A DNA stretch of 48,261 nucleotides, from positions 1-48,261 of IMG/VR virus record IMGVR_UViG_3300030090_002697; one strand, 5' to 3'. Shown in pieces: positions 8,930 to 17,065 of the stretch (position 1 is its first letter; each line of letters starts with the position of its first letter). The DNA comes from a virus. The notes beneath the pieces are model-generated. The model saw only the letters and a list, made by a program, of their open reading frames with translations, was not told the origin of the DNA and made no database searches. The translations under genes were made by a program, and so were the position numbers.

Positions 8930-9637
8930 TTATCTTATTGCGTGTGAACCAGGTACTACAAGTCTCATTGTAGATACTCTGGAATTATTAAATTTTTCTA
9001 CTTTTTTTCTAAACTCTCTCATAAAATATTCTTTAACTTCTATATTTAAAGCTTCTTCTGCTAGTTTAGCTTTTACATAATCTACTAATGCTTTACATAA
9101 ATATTCTGGTAAATCAATTACATCATCTTCATCATTTAATACATCAACACTATAATACAAAAAAACTTCTTTTTCAAAATCAACAAATGTATGTGAAAGG
9201 TTAGGTATTTTAGTCCATGTTCTTATAGTATCATTAGTTGAGTTTACAGTAACAAACTCTTTTATTTTGTGTAACCCATTAAATCTTCCAGCATTTTTTA
9301 AAACAAAATAGTCTCCTACATTTAATATATTATCAAAATTAACGTAAGAAGAAACTGTATCTGATATGTCTAAAAAATTTCCACTAGAACTAGCTGCTGT
9401 TCTATAAGCTGTAATAGCATTAGTTTTTAAAGTTGTGTTTATTGTATATAATGGAGAATGAACATATTGAATTTCAAGAGCATCAGCAACACTTGATAAT
9501 GGTGATTTAAATTGAGCTCTATCACTACCAGGTCCAAAATCTTTTGAGTTTAAATCATTATCAAAAGTAGTATCTCTTTCAACAACTGCTACTTTTGTCC
9601 CTTTTATGTAATATGCGTATTGTTTTAATTCAGCCAT
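8930..9637 (-). CDS. Hypothetical structural protein, possibly neck/tail (235 aa)
   Basis: It follows the presumed connector genes in the leftward order (9910-10743, 9639-9920, then this one). It has beta-rich N-terminal sequence (YYIKGTKVAVVER) and a C-terminal helical domain (about 170-220, YLCKALVDYVKAKLAEEALN and EYFMREFRKKVEKFNNSR). Helical C-terminal segments with the pattern YxxxALxxYxKAKLxE are common in head-completion and neck proteins. Assignment is by position and shape; no family recognised. Confidence 0.5.
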   Translation of the reverse strand: MAELKQYAYYIKGTKVAVVERDTTFDNDLNSKDFGPGSDRAQFKSPLSSVADALEIQYVHSPLYTINTTLKTNAITAYRTAASSSGNFLDISDTVSSYVNFDNILNVGDYFVLKNAGRFNGLHKIKEFVTVNSTNDTIRTWTKIPNLSHTFVDFEKEVFLYYSVDVLNDEDDVIDLPEYLCKALVDYVKAKLAEEALNIEVKEYFMREFRKKVEKFNNSRVSTMRLVVPGSHAIR

Positions 9638-9638
9638 A

Positions 9639-9920
9639 CTATACTCCGTCAGCGTCTACTATTTTAGGTTCATGCATAAGTCTAGGAATTTTCCTATACT
9701 CATCTTTATTGTTTAAATGATTCTTTAATCTTATATCTAATACTTTAATTAAATCTTGTGGTAATTCATAAAATCTTTGATTTTCTGTAATATCAAATCT
9801 TTCTGTTGTTACATGAGTTTCGGCAATAGTATTTATTTCTTCTAAACCATCTTTTATAAAAGCAATCACTTTACCAGTTTGACTACTATTAACTCTTTCC
9901 ATTAATTCTCTAACCTTCAT
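9639..9920 (-). CDS. Hypothetical head-tail joining protein (93 aa)
   Basis: A short helical N-terminus (MKVRELMERVNSSQTGKVIA) is followed by TTERFDITENQRFYELPQDLIKVLDIR, a pattern also seen in connector or adaptor proteins, where a strand pair reads Y-x-LP-x-DxxKVLDI. It overlaps the end of the preceding connector gene by 11 bases, which couples translation. Likely part of the neck; no named family. Confidence 0.5.
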   Translation of the reverse strand: MKVRELMERVNSSQTGKVIAFIKDGLEEINTIAETHVTTERFDITENQRFYELPQDLIKVLDIRLKNHLNNKDEYRKIPRLMHEPKIVDADGV

Positions 9921-10743
9921 TTCTTTGACCTCTCTGTTGTGGTGCTAAAAATTGAAAAAACTGATCATATTGATTTTGATAGCTTTGTTTTGCTTCTTTT
10001 AAAGTTAAAACTAATTCTTGATCTTCTTCTACATTTGCTTTGTTTAATAAAACAGCATTTATAACGTGACTAATAACATAAGTAAAAAGAAGATGTTGAT
10101 ATTTTTCTGGAAACTTATATAACATAACTCCATTTGTTGTTACATATTTAAATACACCAGAATGATCTAAAGGATTAACTATATCTTCAGAAACACTTGT
10201 TCTTAAATCATTTGTTATATTATATACTATTTGTTTTACAGTAACTGTAGTAAGAGAGTTTATTCCTGGTACAGGAACAACTTTTAATATTTTAGTATCT
10301 TCTCCAAAAGCTCCATCTTCTTGATGAAAATCATTTATAGTTAAATTTGAATTTGTTGTAATTATATAACCAGGATTATGTTCACTTCTAAATTTTAAAC
10401 TTGTTTCATCTTGTGCAATGTAATAGTCATCTAAAGGAATTTTATCTGCACTTTTATTTATAAAACCACTAGGGCTATTTATATTAGTTTCTCTTCTTGA
10501 TACTGAAACAACATCACCTATAATTTTTAATTCAGAAATATAATCTTTAGGTAAACTATTTGCAAAATCAGAATCGTAATCATATGACTCTACAACAGTA
10601 AACATAAAATGTTCAGCTTTAGCAGGATCTAATGCTATAATTCTTTGTGTAATTTCTGATATACCATCACAAAATAACTCATTAATAAAAGAGTCTGGTA
10701 AATTATGTGAAACTATTGTTTGTATTTTACTTCTTAAATTCAT
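9910..10743 (-). CDS. Head-tail connector / adaptor-like protein (277 aa)
   Basis: The N-terminal helix (MNLRSKIQTIVSHNLPDSFI) leads into a beta domain with LPKDYISELKIIGDVVSV. The C-terminus (about 225-270) is a long amphipathic helix with LTLKEAKQSYQNQYDQFFQF. This shape matches tail-tubular-A or adaptor proteins, which sit below the portal in short-tailed phages, and the gene follows the capsid cluster as expected. A GC-rich stem-loop precedes it. Similarity is by layout, not a signature motif. Confidence 0.5.
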   Translation of the reverse strand: MNLRSKIQTIVSHNLPDSFINELFCDGISEITQRIIALDPAKAEHFMFTVVESYDYDSDFANSLPKDYISELKIIGDVVSVSRRETNINSPSGFINKSADKIPLDDYYIAQDETSLKFRSEHNPGYIITTNSNLTINDFHQEDGAFGEDTKILKVVPVPGINSLTTVTVKQIVYNITNDLRTSVSEDIVNPLDHSGVFKYVTTNGVMLYKFPEKYQHLLFTYVISHVINAVLLNKANVEEDQELVLTLKEAKQSYQNQYDQFFQFLAPQQRGQRNEG

Positions 10744-10756
10744 TTATTCCTTTACT

Positions 10757-10799
10757 TGCCCCACCCCCCAGGGGGAGAGAAGAATCCCAGCGGGGGGCA
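10757..10799 (-). terminator. GC-rich stem-loop between capsid and connector genes
   Basis: In an otherwise AT-rich genome this intergenic stretch contains runs of five to six C or G on both sides (TGCCCC...CCCCCC...GGGGG...GGGGGGCA), able to form a very stable hairpin. It lies after the small gene 10826-11137 and before the connector gene. There is no T-run on the minus-strand 3' side, so it may be an RNA-stability or processing hairpin that sets different levels for capsid and connector messages, not a classical terminator. Confidence 0.5.
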
Positions 10800-10825
10800 G
10801 AACAATTATTATTAGATGTTAACTA

Positions 10826-11137
10826 TTATTTTTTAATAACTAATACATTAGCTGTAGTTGAAGCTAAATCAACTGCACCACCTGTATTATTAGCCAAAAT
10901 AAGAGTTACAGTATCAGCAGCAGTTACAGCTCCAGTAAGAACTAAATCTGCTACATCTACATCTAAACTAGATAAAACAAAGTCACCTAAAGCTGCACCT
11001 GAAACAGTAACTTCTAATGCTTCTTCGTTACCATCATCAATAGAACCTGCGTCCCATGTTTTAGATGCTGATAAAATATCATCTAGTCTTCCTAAGCTGT
11101 CACCAGCTTTATTTTGTCCATAATTTGGAATTGCCAT
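10826..11137 (-). CDS. Probable capsid decoration protein (103 aa)
   Basis: It is placed 11 bases after the major capsid gene. After an N-terminal stretch (AIPNYGQNKAGDSLGRLDDI) the sequence is Ala/Val/Thr/Asp-rich and beta-stranded (ALEVTVSGAALGDFVLSSLD, DTVTLILANNTGGAVDLAS), the style of small capsid-surface or head-fibre proteins. The strong ribosome site (GGAGG class) fits high expression. A decoration role is inferred from position and composition. Confidence 0.55.
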   Translation of the reverse strand: MAIPNYGQNKAGDSLGRLDDILSASKTWDAGSIDDGNEEALEVTVSGAALGDFVLSSLDVDVADLVLTGAVTAADTVTLILANNTGGAVDLASTTANVLVIKK

Positions 11138-11148
11138 AATTAACCTCC

Positions 11149-12768
11149 TTATACTGTCCAGACAGCGTGAGCTTCAGGCATAGACCATTCCATTCCCGCT
11201 TCTGTCAAGATTAAGTCAACTCTACGGTCAACACCTGAATTTTCGAGAGTTTGTACACCCACGTAAATTGAAGTATCTCTGTTGACACCGTTACCAACTA
11301 AAGGTCTATATGCACAATGCTTCATATCAATACCTAGCATTTGTATGTTTGTTCCATCTAAGTGGATATTTCTAGCTACATTCATATCTCCATATGGAGT
11401 AGAGAAAGTAGTAATATCAACACCAAATATTCTCTTTTTGCCCATCATAGCAATATCAGAATATCCAACTCTAGAAATACTTTTGCTTGAATTACTTGCT
11501 GTAGTATCAGCAGTTCCACCAGTAAATGGTTGAACAGAACCCATACTATTTGCAAAGTATCCACCTAATTTATGCATCCAATTATAAACAGCTGTGTTTA
11601 CAAAAAATACAGTTGCACTTGCATTGTTATATCTAGGATCAAGGTAATTTGACATATCATCTAAGAAATCATCAGAACTCTTAGTACTTGTATTTAATGT
11701 AAATTTATTACCATAATTTAATACATAGTCAATAGCACCTTGTGTTGTATTGTAAGATTCACTTTGAGAACCAAAAAGTAATGATGTTTCAATATCATAC
11801 TTATGTTCAATTAGCTTTTCTTTCCACATTCTAGCCCACTCATTAGAATCATACTTTAGAGATGTTGCTCTAGCAGTATTTGTCATTGCACAAGATGTTT
11901 TAAATATCTGTGTAATTCCATATTGAGTAGAGAATGGTTGATCTTGCCAAGTTTGAGGGTATCCACTACCTTCATCATGAGCAGTACCTATAACGTAAGA
12001 ACGATTAGCTTCTAACTCACCAGCAATAGATCTATCAGCAACTTGCTCATCATTATCAGTTGATGTGCCTACACCACCAGCAGATGGAGTATTGTTAAAG
12101 AATGATGAATATTCTACAGCAGCACTATCATATTTAACTATAGTACCTTCTAATGATATACATTCTTTTGCACTACCACCACCAGCAGTTTTTGAAAGTC
12201 CTGAAACTACAGTTTCTACTTTCATAATATGATAGCCGTTAGTTCCTGTAGCACTGTGAGTTGCTTTACCAGGTATTTTTACTAATTGACCAGGTAAGAA
12301 AAACGTTGGTCTAGTACCTGAATCACCTACATCTATTTTAGAAGATCCTACTTGTCCAAATACATTTTGAATATTACCTGATGATTTATAGTCTGTTGCC
12401 ATAAATACTTTTACTTTTTGACCTACAGCACTTAATGCTCCAGAAGCATCTGATTGTTTTATTTCAGAATCATCAAAAACTTCTGATCCATTATCTACAT
12501 GCCCTATTACATAAGCATATCTTTTATGCCAAGATCCACGTCTTTCAGTATATTTAAAAGTTGGATCATCGGTCGGTTTTTTTGCACATTGCGATACAAA
12601 TCGGAAAAAAGGGTCTTGAGCGATTGCTAATTCAGAAACTCTGTCACCAAAATTAAACTTTCGTCTCAGATCACCAGTATCTGCGTTAGCAGTACTAGTA
12701 CCAGGTCCATTTGACAGGACATCTACTTCACCAAGTTCCGACAACTGTACGAAATCGTTTAAAGCCAT
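11149..12768 (-). CDS. Major capsid protein (539 aa)
   Basis: This large protein is downstream of portal and scaffold, the conserved position of the major capsid gene. Its start (ATG at 12768) has a strong AAGGAGG site. The N-terminal segment DFVQLSELGEVDVLSNG and the RRKFNFGDRVSELAIAQDPF block, together with the C-terminal DRRVDLILTEAGMEWSMPEA, read like major capsid proteins of large-capsid-gene podoviruses. HK97-type fold is inferred, since that is the rule in tailed phages. Residues 80-280 hold a Gly/Ser-rich insertion that may form a surface domain. The ends of the gene use less AT-biased codons than its middle. Confidence 0.8.
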   Translation of the reverse strand: MALNDFVQLSELGEVDVLSNGPGTSTANADTGDLRRKFNFGDRVSELAIAQDPFFRFVSQCAKKPTDDPTFKYTERRGSWHKRYAYVIGHVDNGSEVFDDSEIKQSDASGALSAVGQKVKVFMATDYKSSGNIQNVFGQVGSSKIDVGDSGTRPTFFLPGQLVKIPGKATHSATGTNGYHIMKVETVVSGLSKTAGGGSAKECISLEGTIVKYDSAAVEYSSFFNNTPSAGGVGTSTDNDEQVADRSIAGELEANRSYVIGTAHDEGSGYPQTWQDQPFSTQYGITQIFKTSCAMTNTARATSLKYDSNEWARMWKEKLIEHKYDIETSLLFGSQSESYNTTQGAIDYVLNYGNKFTLNTSTKSSDDFLDDMSNYLDPRYNNASATVFFVNTAVYNWMHKLGGYFANSMGSVQPFTGGTADTTASNSSKSISRVGYSDIAMMGKKRIFGVDITTFSTPYGDMNVARNIHLDGTNIQMLGIDMKHCAYRPLVGNGVNRDTSIYVGVQTLENSGVDRRVDLILTEAGMEWSMPEAHAVWTV

Positions 12769-12810
12769 TTTAGGCCTCCTTTTCTATTTTATTCGTAGCT
12801 TGACTAACTA

Positions 12811-13653
12811 TTAGCCAAACAAGTTATCTAGTTCCTCATCTACTCCTTTAACAGCATCAAAGATGTCGTTACTAGCATTACTAGTTGTTGGAGCAGAATT
12901 TAACCCGCTAGCACTTGCTGGAATGTTCCGAGCATTTTTCATTTGCTCTACCATATCTTTTTTAACATTTTGAGCTACCTTGTTATTAGCGCTGTCTCTG
13001 TTAATGATATAATGAATATCTTCCAATGATAGTTTTCTTTTAGAGGCTCTTAATAATAAATCTTCATACTGATCATCTGTCATTTCTGGATGATTAGCTC
13101 TAAACTTTTTTTCTTCTGCAAGTCTTTCTTGCTTAAGTTGAGCTTGTTGAGCTTTTTTAGTTTGTACTTGATTTATTTGAGTCATTCTATTTTGAACTAA
13201 TTTATCAACATGAGCATTTAAAACTTTAGATGAATCTGAATTAGGATCGCCAAGTTCATTAGCGTCAAACTCAAAATCTTCTCCAAGTCCTAACTTGTTT
13301 TGTATTGATTGATTAGAACCACCATCTTCTAAATATCCTCTAACATGGTCCACAAGTCCGCCATCCTTTTTCATAGCTTCTATGATGGCAGCGTAAGGTT
13401 TAAGGTTCTGCATTTCGCTATGCATTCTTTGAGCTTCGCGACTAGAATCTTGATACCTTTTTTTCCAATCTATTCTTTGAGAGCCAGTCTTGGCTTTGTT
13501 ATCAGCTTTTTGTACGACCTGGGTTGTCTCGGTAATTGGGTTTACTTGAGATTCTTCTTTAACCATAGAGTTTACATCATTCTCCAATGATTCAAAAAAG
13601 TCACCTGAAGAGTCAGCATAAAAATCTGCTGAGTTACTTTCATCTACTTTCAT
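12811..13653 (-). CDS. Capsid scaffolding protein (280 aa)
   Basis: An acidic N-terminus (about 1-55) is followed by a long Lys/Glu/Gln-rich helical region (about 55-215, SREAQRMHSEMQNLKPYAAI, NQVQTKKAQQAQLKQERLAE) predicted to form a coiled coil, and a short acidic end (DELDNLFG). Such charge pattern and helicity, and its position between portal and major capsid genes, are the usual marks of a scaffolding protein that guides procapsid assembly and is later lost. No protease is visible nearby. Confidence 0.75.
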   Translation of the reverse strand: MKVDESNSADFYADSSGDFFESLENDVNSMVKEESQVNPITETTQVVQKADNKAKTGSQRIDWKKRYQDSSREAQRMHSEMQNLKPYAAIIEAMKKDGGLVDHVRGYLEDGGSNQSIQNKLGLGEDFEFDANELGDPNSDSSKVLNAHVDKLVQNRMTQINQVQTKKAQQAQLKQERLAEEKKFRANHPEMTDDQYEDLLLRASKRKLSLEDIHYIINRDSANNKVAQNVKKDMVEQMKNARNIPASASGLNSAPTTSNASNDIFDAVKGVDEELDNLFG

Positions 13654-13698
13654 TACTTCTCCTTTTATTTAAAATTTTTGCTTCTAATATAATATATA

Positions 13699-16026
13699 TT
13701 ACTCATCACCTGCAAGAACATCTTCTTGATTTTGTGATGCAGTCTGTACATTTTGTATTATATTATTAACATTTTGTCTCATTCTTTCTTTTTCATTCTG
13801 TAATTGCATTGATAATTGTTGCTGTTTTGTTAAAGAATTATTCTTTGCTTTACCAGCAGCAACTGTAACAGAAGCTTTTTCTTGTTCTTTCTTTTTAGTA
13901 ATTTCCATTTCAGCTTGCATTACTTTACCTTTGATACCTGCTTGAACAAGTTGTCTTTCAAGAGTTTCTATAGTACCTTCTTTATCTTTTAATACTCCAC
14001 TTAATTTAGAAAGTTGACCTTGTAATTTAGAGTATAAAGATTTTCTTTTAGCTATCTTATCTTTGTTTCTAATATCTGTTTCTGCTAAAAGAGCTATATC
14101 ATCAATTACACCTAAGTTTAATAATTGTTTTAATTCTTCTAAATATGCCCATCTATTAACTGGTAATGTTGAGCCAGATAAAATTCTAATATCAAATTTA
14201 GCAGTAGCATAATCATTAAATTTACCTATAACATCTCCATAGTCATTATACATAGGTACATTAATTCTAACTTCTTTTTCTTGTTTGATATTATTTGGTT
14301 GAACAATTCTAAATACTTTTTCTGCTGTGTATACTGCTTGAGAAAATTGCATCATAACATGTCCAAGTTGTTTTAGTCCTGGTTCAATTGAATTAGTTAA
14401 CCATTGTTTTATTCTTCTCGTTCCATACTCATCCATAGCAAGCATGCCTCTATATGTTTCTGCTTGTCTTGAAGTATCTCCCATCATAGAACTATATATA
14501 CCAGCTAAATACTCCATATCTCCTTTACCTTGTTGCACTATATTAAAAAATGCATTAGATAATGGAGCTGGTTGTATCGGTGTAGGAGCTGTAGCACCTG
14601 GTCTTACTGGTAATAATGCACCAGGAGCACTTGAGTATTTTTCCCAATAATCAGTATCAACAGATCCTTCTTCATATAAATATCTTAAACTACTACCAAG
14701 AGATGCATTATGCACCATTATTTGATGAGCTTTATTTAATTCTCTTTGTTTACCAACTAGTGGAGAAACAGCACTTATAGGGTATGGAGTACCTGTCCAT
14801 TTATAATGAAATGGTATAATAGGATATTCTGTAATATTAGAAGGTAAATAAATTTCAAATAACGTTTTGTCTCCTACAACTAAAGTATGTTTAATTCTAG
14901 GTTGATAAAATTCTACAGCATCTACTATATATTTAGCAAAATCTTCATTCTTTTTCATAACCTCAAATTCTTTTTTGCTAATTATTTTATTTTCTATAAT
15001 AGATGCTTTACCTATTATTTGGCTCATCAATTCTTTTTCTGCACTAGCTAATTGATTGCTCATCATTTCTTTTGATTTTTTTGTTTCAAGTTCAAATCTT
15101 TCAGGTAACATTTTACCTTCTTGAACAGCCATTTGCATTTTTTGTTGTTGTTCTAAAAACTCAACATTTAACTGTTCTTGCAATTTAGTAAGTTTTATTT
15201 TTACTTGCTCTCTTGCAATTTTGATTTGTTCTTCATTAGGTGGTACTCTAAAGAATAAATTTATATATAATATATTTTCTTTTTCATACAATTCATAAAC
15301 TTCAATTAAATCATCATGTTCAGAACTATCAGGATTTAAAGACTCAGAATGATTAATATCTTTATAAGAAAAATCTTTTAACTGAGTTCCATATGATTTT
15401 TCAGATAGATCATATTGATTTTGATTGTCTGGACTTGCATTTTTAATTTGAGTTTTATTATCAGGATATAATTCATATAAATGATTTTTAGGTAAAATCT
15501 TTCTACACATTATAAATGATGCATCTTTAAATAACATATCTCTAGACTTAGGGTCTACAAATATATCGAATGGTTCAGGTTGTTTTATAACTACCTCACC
15601 CATACCATGATCTTGATTCACATCTACAGCAACTTGTAAATAACCTATTGATTTTGTTATAGAATCATTTACTGCATTTGCATATAATGTATTTGCGTCT
15701 GAATTATACCATAAATAATCAGCCATATCAGAAAAGATTGCTGCAACATCAGTATCAGAACCATCAGCAGCAACAGCTTGCCATCTTGGAGTATTAGCAG
15801 TAGCATAAAAATTTAACATTTCTACTACAGGAGTTATTCTATTTATTGTAAATGTAGGCATGCCTTGTTGCTCTAATAATTCTCTTTCAGTTTCTGTTAA
15901 CTGATTGTCATTAGAAAAATCATAACCTTTTTGATTTACATATTCCCACTGTACTCTATTATTACTATTAACTTTATTAAATAACTGTTTTACTCTTTCA
16001 GCTTTTTTATCTTTTCTTTTGGCCAT
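13699..16026 (-). CDS. Portal protein (775 aa)
   Basis: It contains motifs typical of P22-type portals: MPTFTINRITPVVEMLNFY near residues 55-75, DITKSIGYLQV-like and EPFDIFVDPKSRDML about 150-165, IPFHYKWTGTPYPISAVSPL about 400, and a C-terminal barrel of Gln/Lys-rich helix (about 650-770, EMEITKKKEQEKASVTVAAG). The portal forms the dodecameric DNA channel at one capsid vertex and docks the terminase. At 775 residues it is in the P22 range (725). The long coiled C-terminus may form a barrel inside the head. It sits between the small 16039-16500 gene and the scaffold, as expected. Confidence 0.85.
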   Translation of the reverse strand: MAKRKDKKAERVKQLFNKVNSNNRVQWEYVNQKGYDFSNDNQLTETERELLEQQGMPTFTINRITPVVEMLNFYATANTPRWQAVAADGSDTDVAAIFSDMADYLWYNSDANTLYANAVNDSITKSIGYLQVAVDVNQDHGMGEVVIKQPEPFDIFVDPKSRDMLFKDASFIMCRKILPKNHLYELYPDNKTQIKNASPDNQNQYDLSEKSYGTQLKDFSYKDINHSESLNPDSSEHDDLIEVYELYEKENILYINLFFRVPPNEEQIKIAREQVKIKLTKLQEQLNVEFLEQQQKMQMAVQEGKMLPERFELETKKSKEMMSNQLASAEKELMSQIIGKASIIENKIISKKEFEVMKKNEDFAKYIVDAVEFYQPRIKHTLVVGDKTLFEIYLPSNITEYPIIPFHYKWTGTPYPISAVSPLVGKQRELNKAHQIMVHNASLGSSLRYLYEEGSVDTDYWEKYSSAPGALLPVRPGATAPTPIQPAPLSNAFFNIVQQGKGDMEYLAGIYSSMMGDTSRQAETYRGMLAMDEYGTRRIKQWLTNSIEPGLKQLGHVMMQFSQAVYTAEKVFRIVQPNNIKQEKEVRINVPMYNDYGDVIGKFNDYATAKFDIRILSGSTLPVNRWAYLEELKQLLNLGVIDDIALLAETDIRNKDKIAKRKSLYSKLQGQLSKLSGVLKDKEGTIETLERQLVQAGIKGKVMQAEMEITKKKEQEKASVTVAAGKAKNNSLTKQQQLSMQLQNEKERMRQNVNNIIQNVQTASQNQEDVLAGDE

Positions 16027-16038
16027 ATTTATATCCTA

Positions 16039-16500
16039 TTAAGTTGTAACTACAATATATTCAACGTCACATGCAGCAGTATCAGCTCTTAATAATATTT
16101 GTTCTGCGGTAATTAATGTACCTGCAAAATCTACATCTGAATCATCATTTGCAAAAAAATCATCTGTTGTAAAAAAGAAACTAGAACCAGGTTCTACTTT
16201 TACAGCAGCTTCATGTCCAGCTCCTGAATCATATATAATTACTGATATAAAATTAGTGTCATCTAAATTAGTAATTCTAAAATATTTTAAATTCGCACCT
16301 ACAACACCACCTTTAGCATCTGCTGCTCCAAATGCAGCTATTTCAGTGTTTGCATCATGAACAACATTCATTATTCTTTGATCAACTTGACCACAAGATG
16401 CTTTTGTAAATGTATTAGAACCACCATAAGAGACACCATTTAGTGTTATTGACTCACTTACTTTTACTGTAAGTGTAGCTGGCGTTATTTTAGTTGCCAT
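16039..16500 (-). CDS. Hypothetical virion protein, decoration-like (153 aa)
   Basis: The sequence is beta-rich (ATLTVKVSESITLNGVSYGG, YFRITNLDDTNFISVIIYDS, AAVKVEPGSSFFFTTDDFF) with few charged helices. The pattern E-P-G-S-x-F near the C-terminal third is common in small phage surface or head-fibre proteins. It lies between a small basic gene and the portal gene. The role is inferred from position. No signal peptide or membrane span. Confidence 0.5.
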   Translation of the reverse strand: MATKITPATLTVKVSESITLNGVSYGGSNTFTKASCGQVDQRIMNVVHDANTEIAAFGAADAKGGVVGANLKYFRITNLDDTNFISVIIYDSGAGHEAAVKVEPGSSFFFTTDDFFANDDSDVDFAGTLITAEQILLRADTAACDVEYIVVTT

Positions 16501-16517
16501 TGTTATCTCCTTTTATG

Positions 16518-16877
16518 TTATTTACCTTCTTCATAAGTATTATTAAAGTATTTTCTACCAGAAAGTTTTGCACTTCTTTTAGCTTTTGATTTAGCTAATC
16601 TACTTTTTCTAAATTGTAATTCTTTAGCAGTAGCTTTACCTTCTTTAGTTTTAGGTCTTTTTTTGCTATCATAAAGCGTGCCTTCTTTTACAGCCTTTTT
16701 TTTAGCTTTACCTTTTAAAAATTTTCTTAACTTTTGACCTTCTTTGTCCATTTGCATAACAGATGATTTTTCATCAGCTATCATGTTTCTTTTTAATTTT
16801 CCTCTTGCTTTTTTAAGCATACTTTTTTTTCTAGGTCTCCCAACTTTAGAACCATATGTACCTTTGCCTTGTGGCAT
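16518..16877 (-). CDS. Small basic protein with GTYGSKVGRP head and NNTYEEGK tail (119 aa)
   Basis: The N-terminus MPQGKGTYGSKVGRPRKKS and C-terminus NNTYEEGK are shared, almost residue for residue, with the gene at 46826-47173, and the tail recurs in 46347-46826. The middle is Lys/Arg-rich with no predicted structure, and pI must be very high. A nucleic-acid-binding or packaged virion role is inferred. The codons of the tail (GAAGAAGGTAAATAA) also form a Shine-Dalgarno-like stretch. It lies between the terminase and portal genes. Confidence 0.65.
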   Translation of the reverse strand: MPQGKGTYGSKVGRPRKKSMLKKARGKLKRNMIADEKSSVMQMDKEGQKLRKFLKGKAKKKAVKEGTLYDSKKRPKTKEGKATAKELQFRKSRLAKSKAKRSAKLSGRKYFNNTYEEGK

Positions 16878-16878
16878 T

Positions 16879-17046
16879 TTATTCTCCTTCTTTGTATTTG
16901 TTATTTGCTATTTTATATACTTTACCTATTTTTTCAATTTTAGGCCCAGTTTTTTTTCTATAAAAATTGTCCATAGTTTTTTGACTAAATTTTTTACCTG
17001 TTTTATAATCTCGATAAGTAACTACTTTACCTTTTTTCTTTTTCAT
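16879..17046 (-). CDS. Small basic protein with NNKYKEGE tail (55 aa)
   Basis: ATG at 17046 opens a Lys-rich frame (MKKKKGKVVTYRDYKTGKKF) ending NNKYKEGE, a variant of the NNTYEEGK tail of its neighbours. The last codons include GAAGGAG, which serves as the ribosome site of the next gene (ATG at 16877). It belongs to the same group of short basic proteins. No known family. Confidence 0.6.
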   Translation of the reverse strand: MKKKKGKVVTYRDYKTGKKFSQKTMDNFYRKKTGPKIEKIGKVYKIANNKYKEGE

Positions 17047-17065
17047 ATTTCAGTTCCTTTTCATA

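Noticed and set aside
10707-11123. Plus-strand frame of 138 codons across the connector/decoration junction
   Set aside because: It mirrors the minus-strand decoration gene and the GC-rich hairpin, has low-complexity Ala/Ser/Pro composition and no ribosome site.
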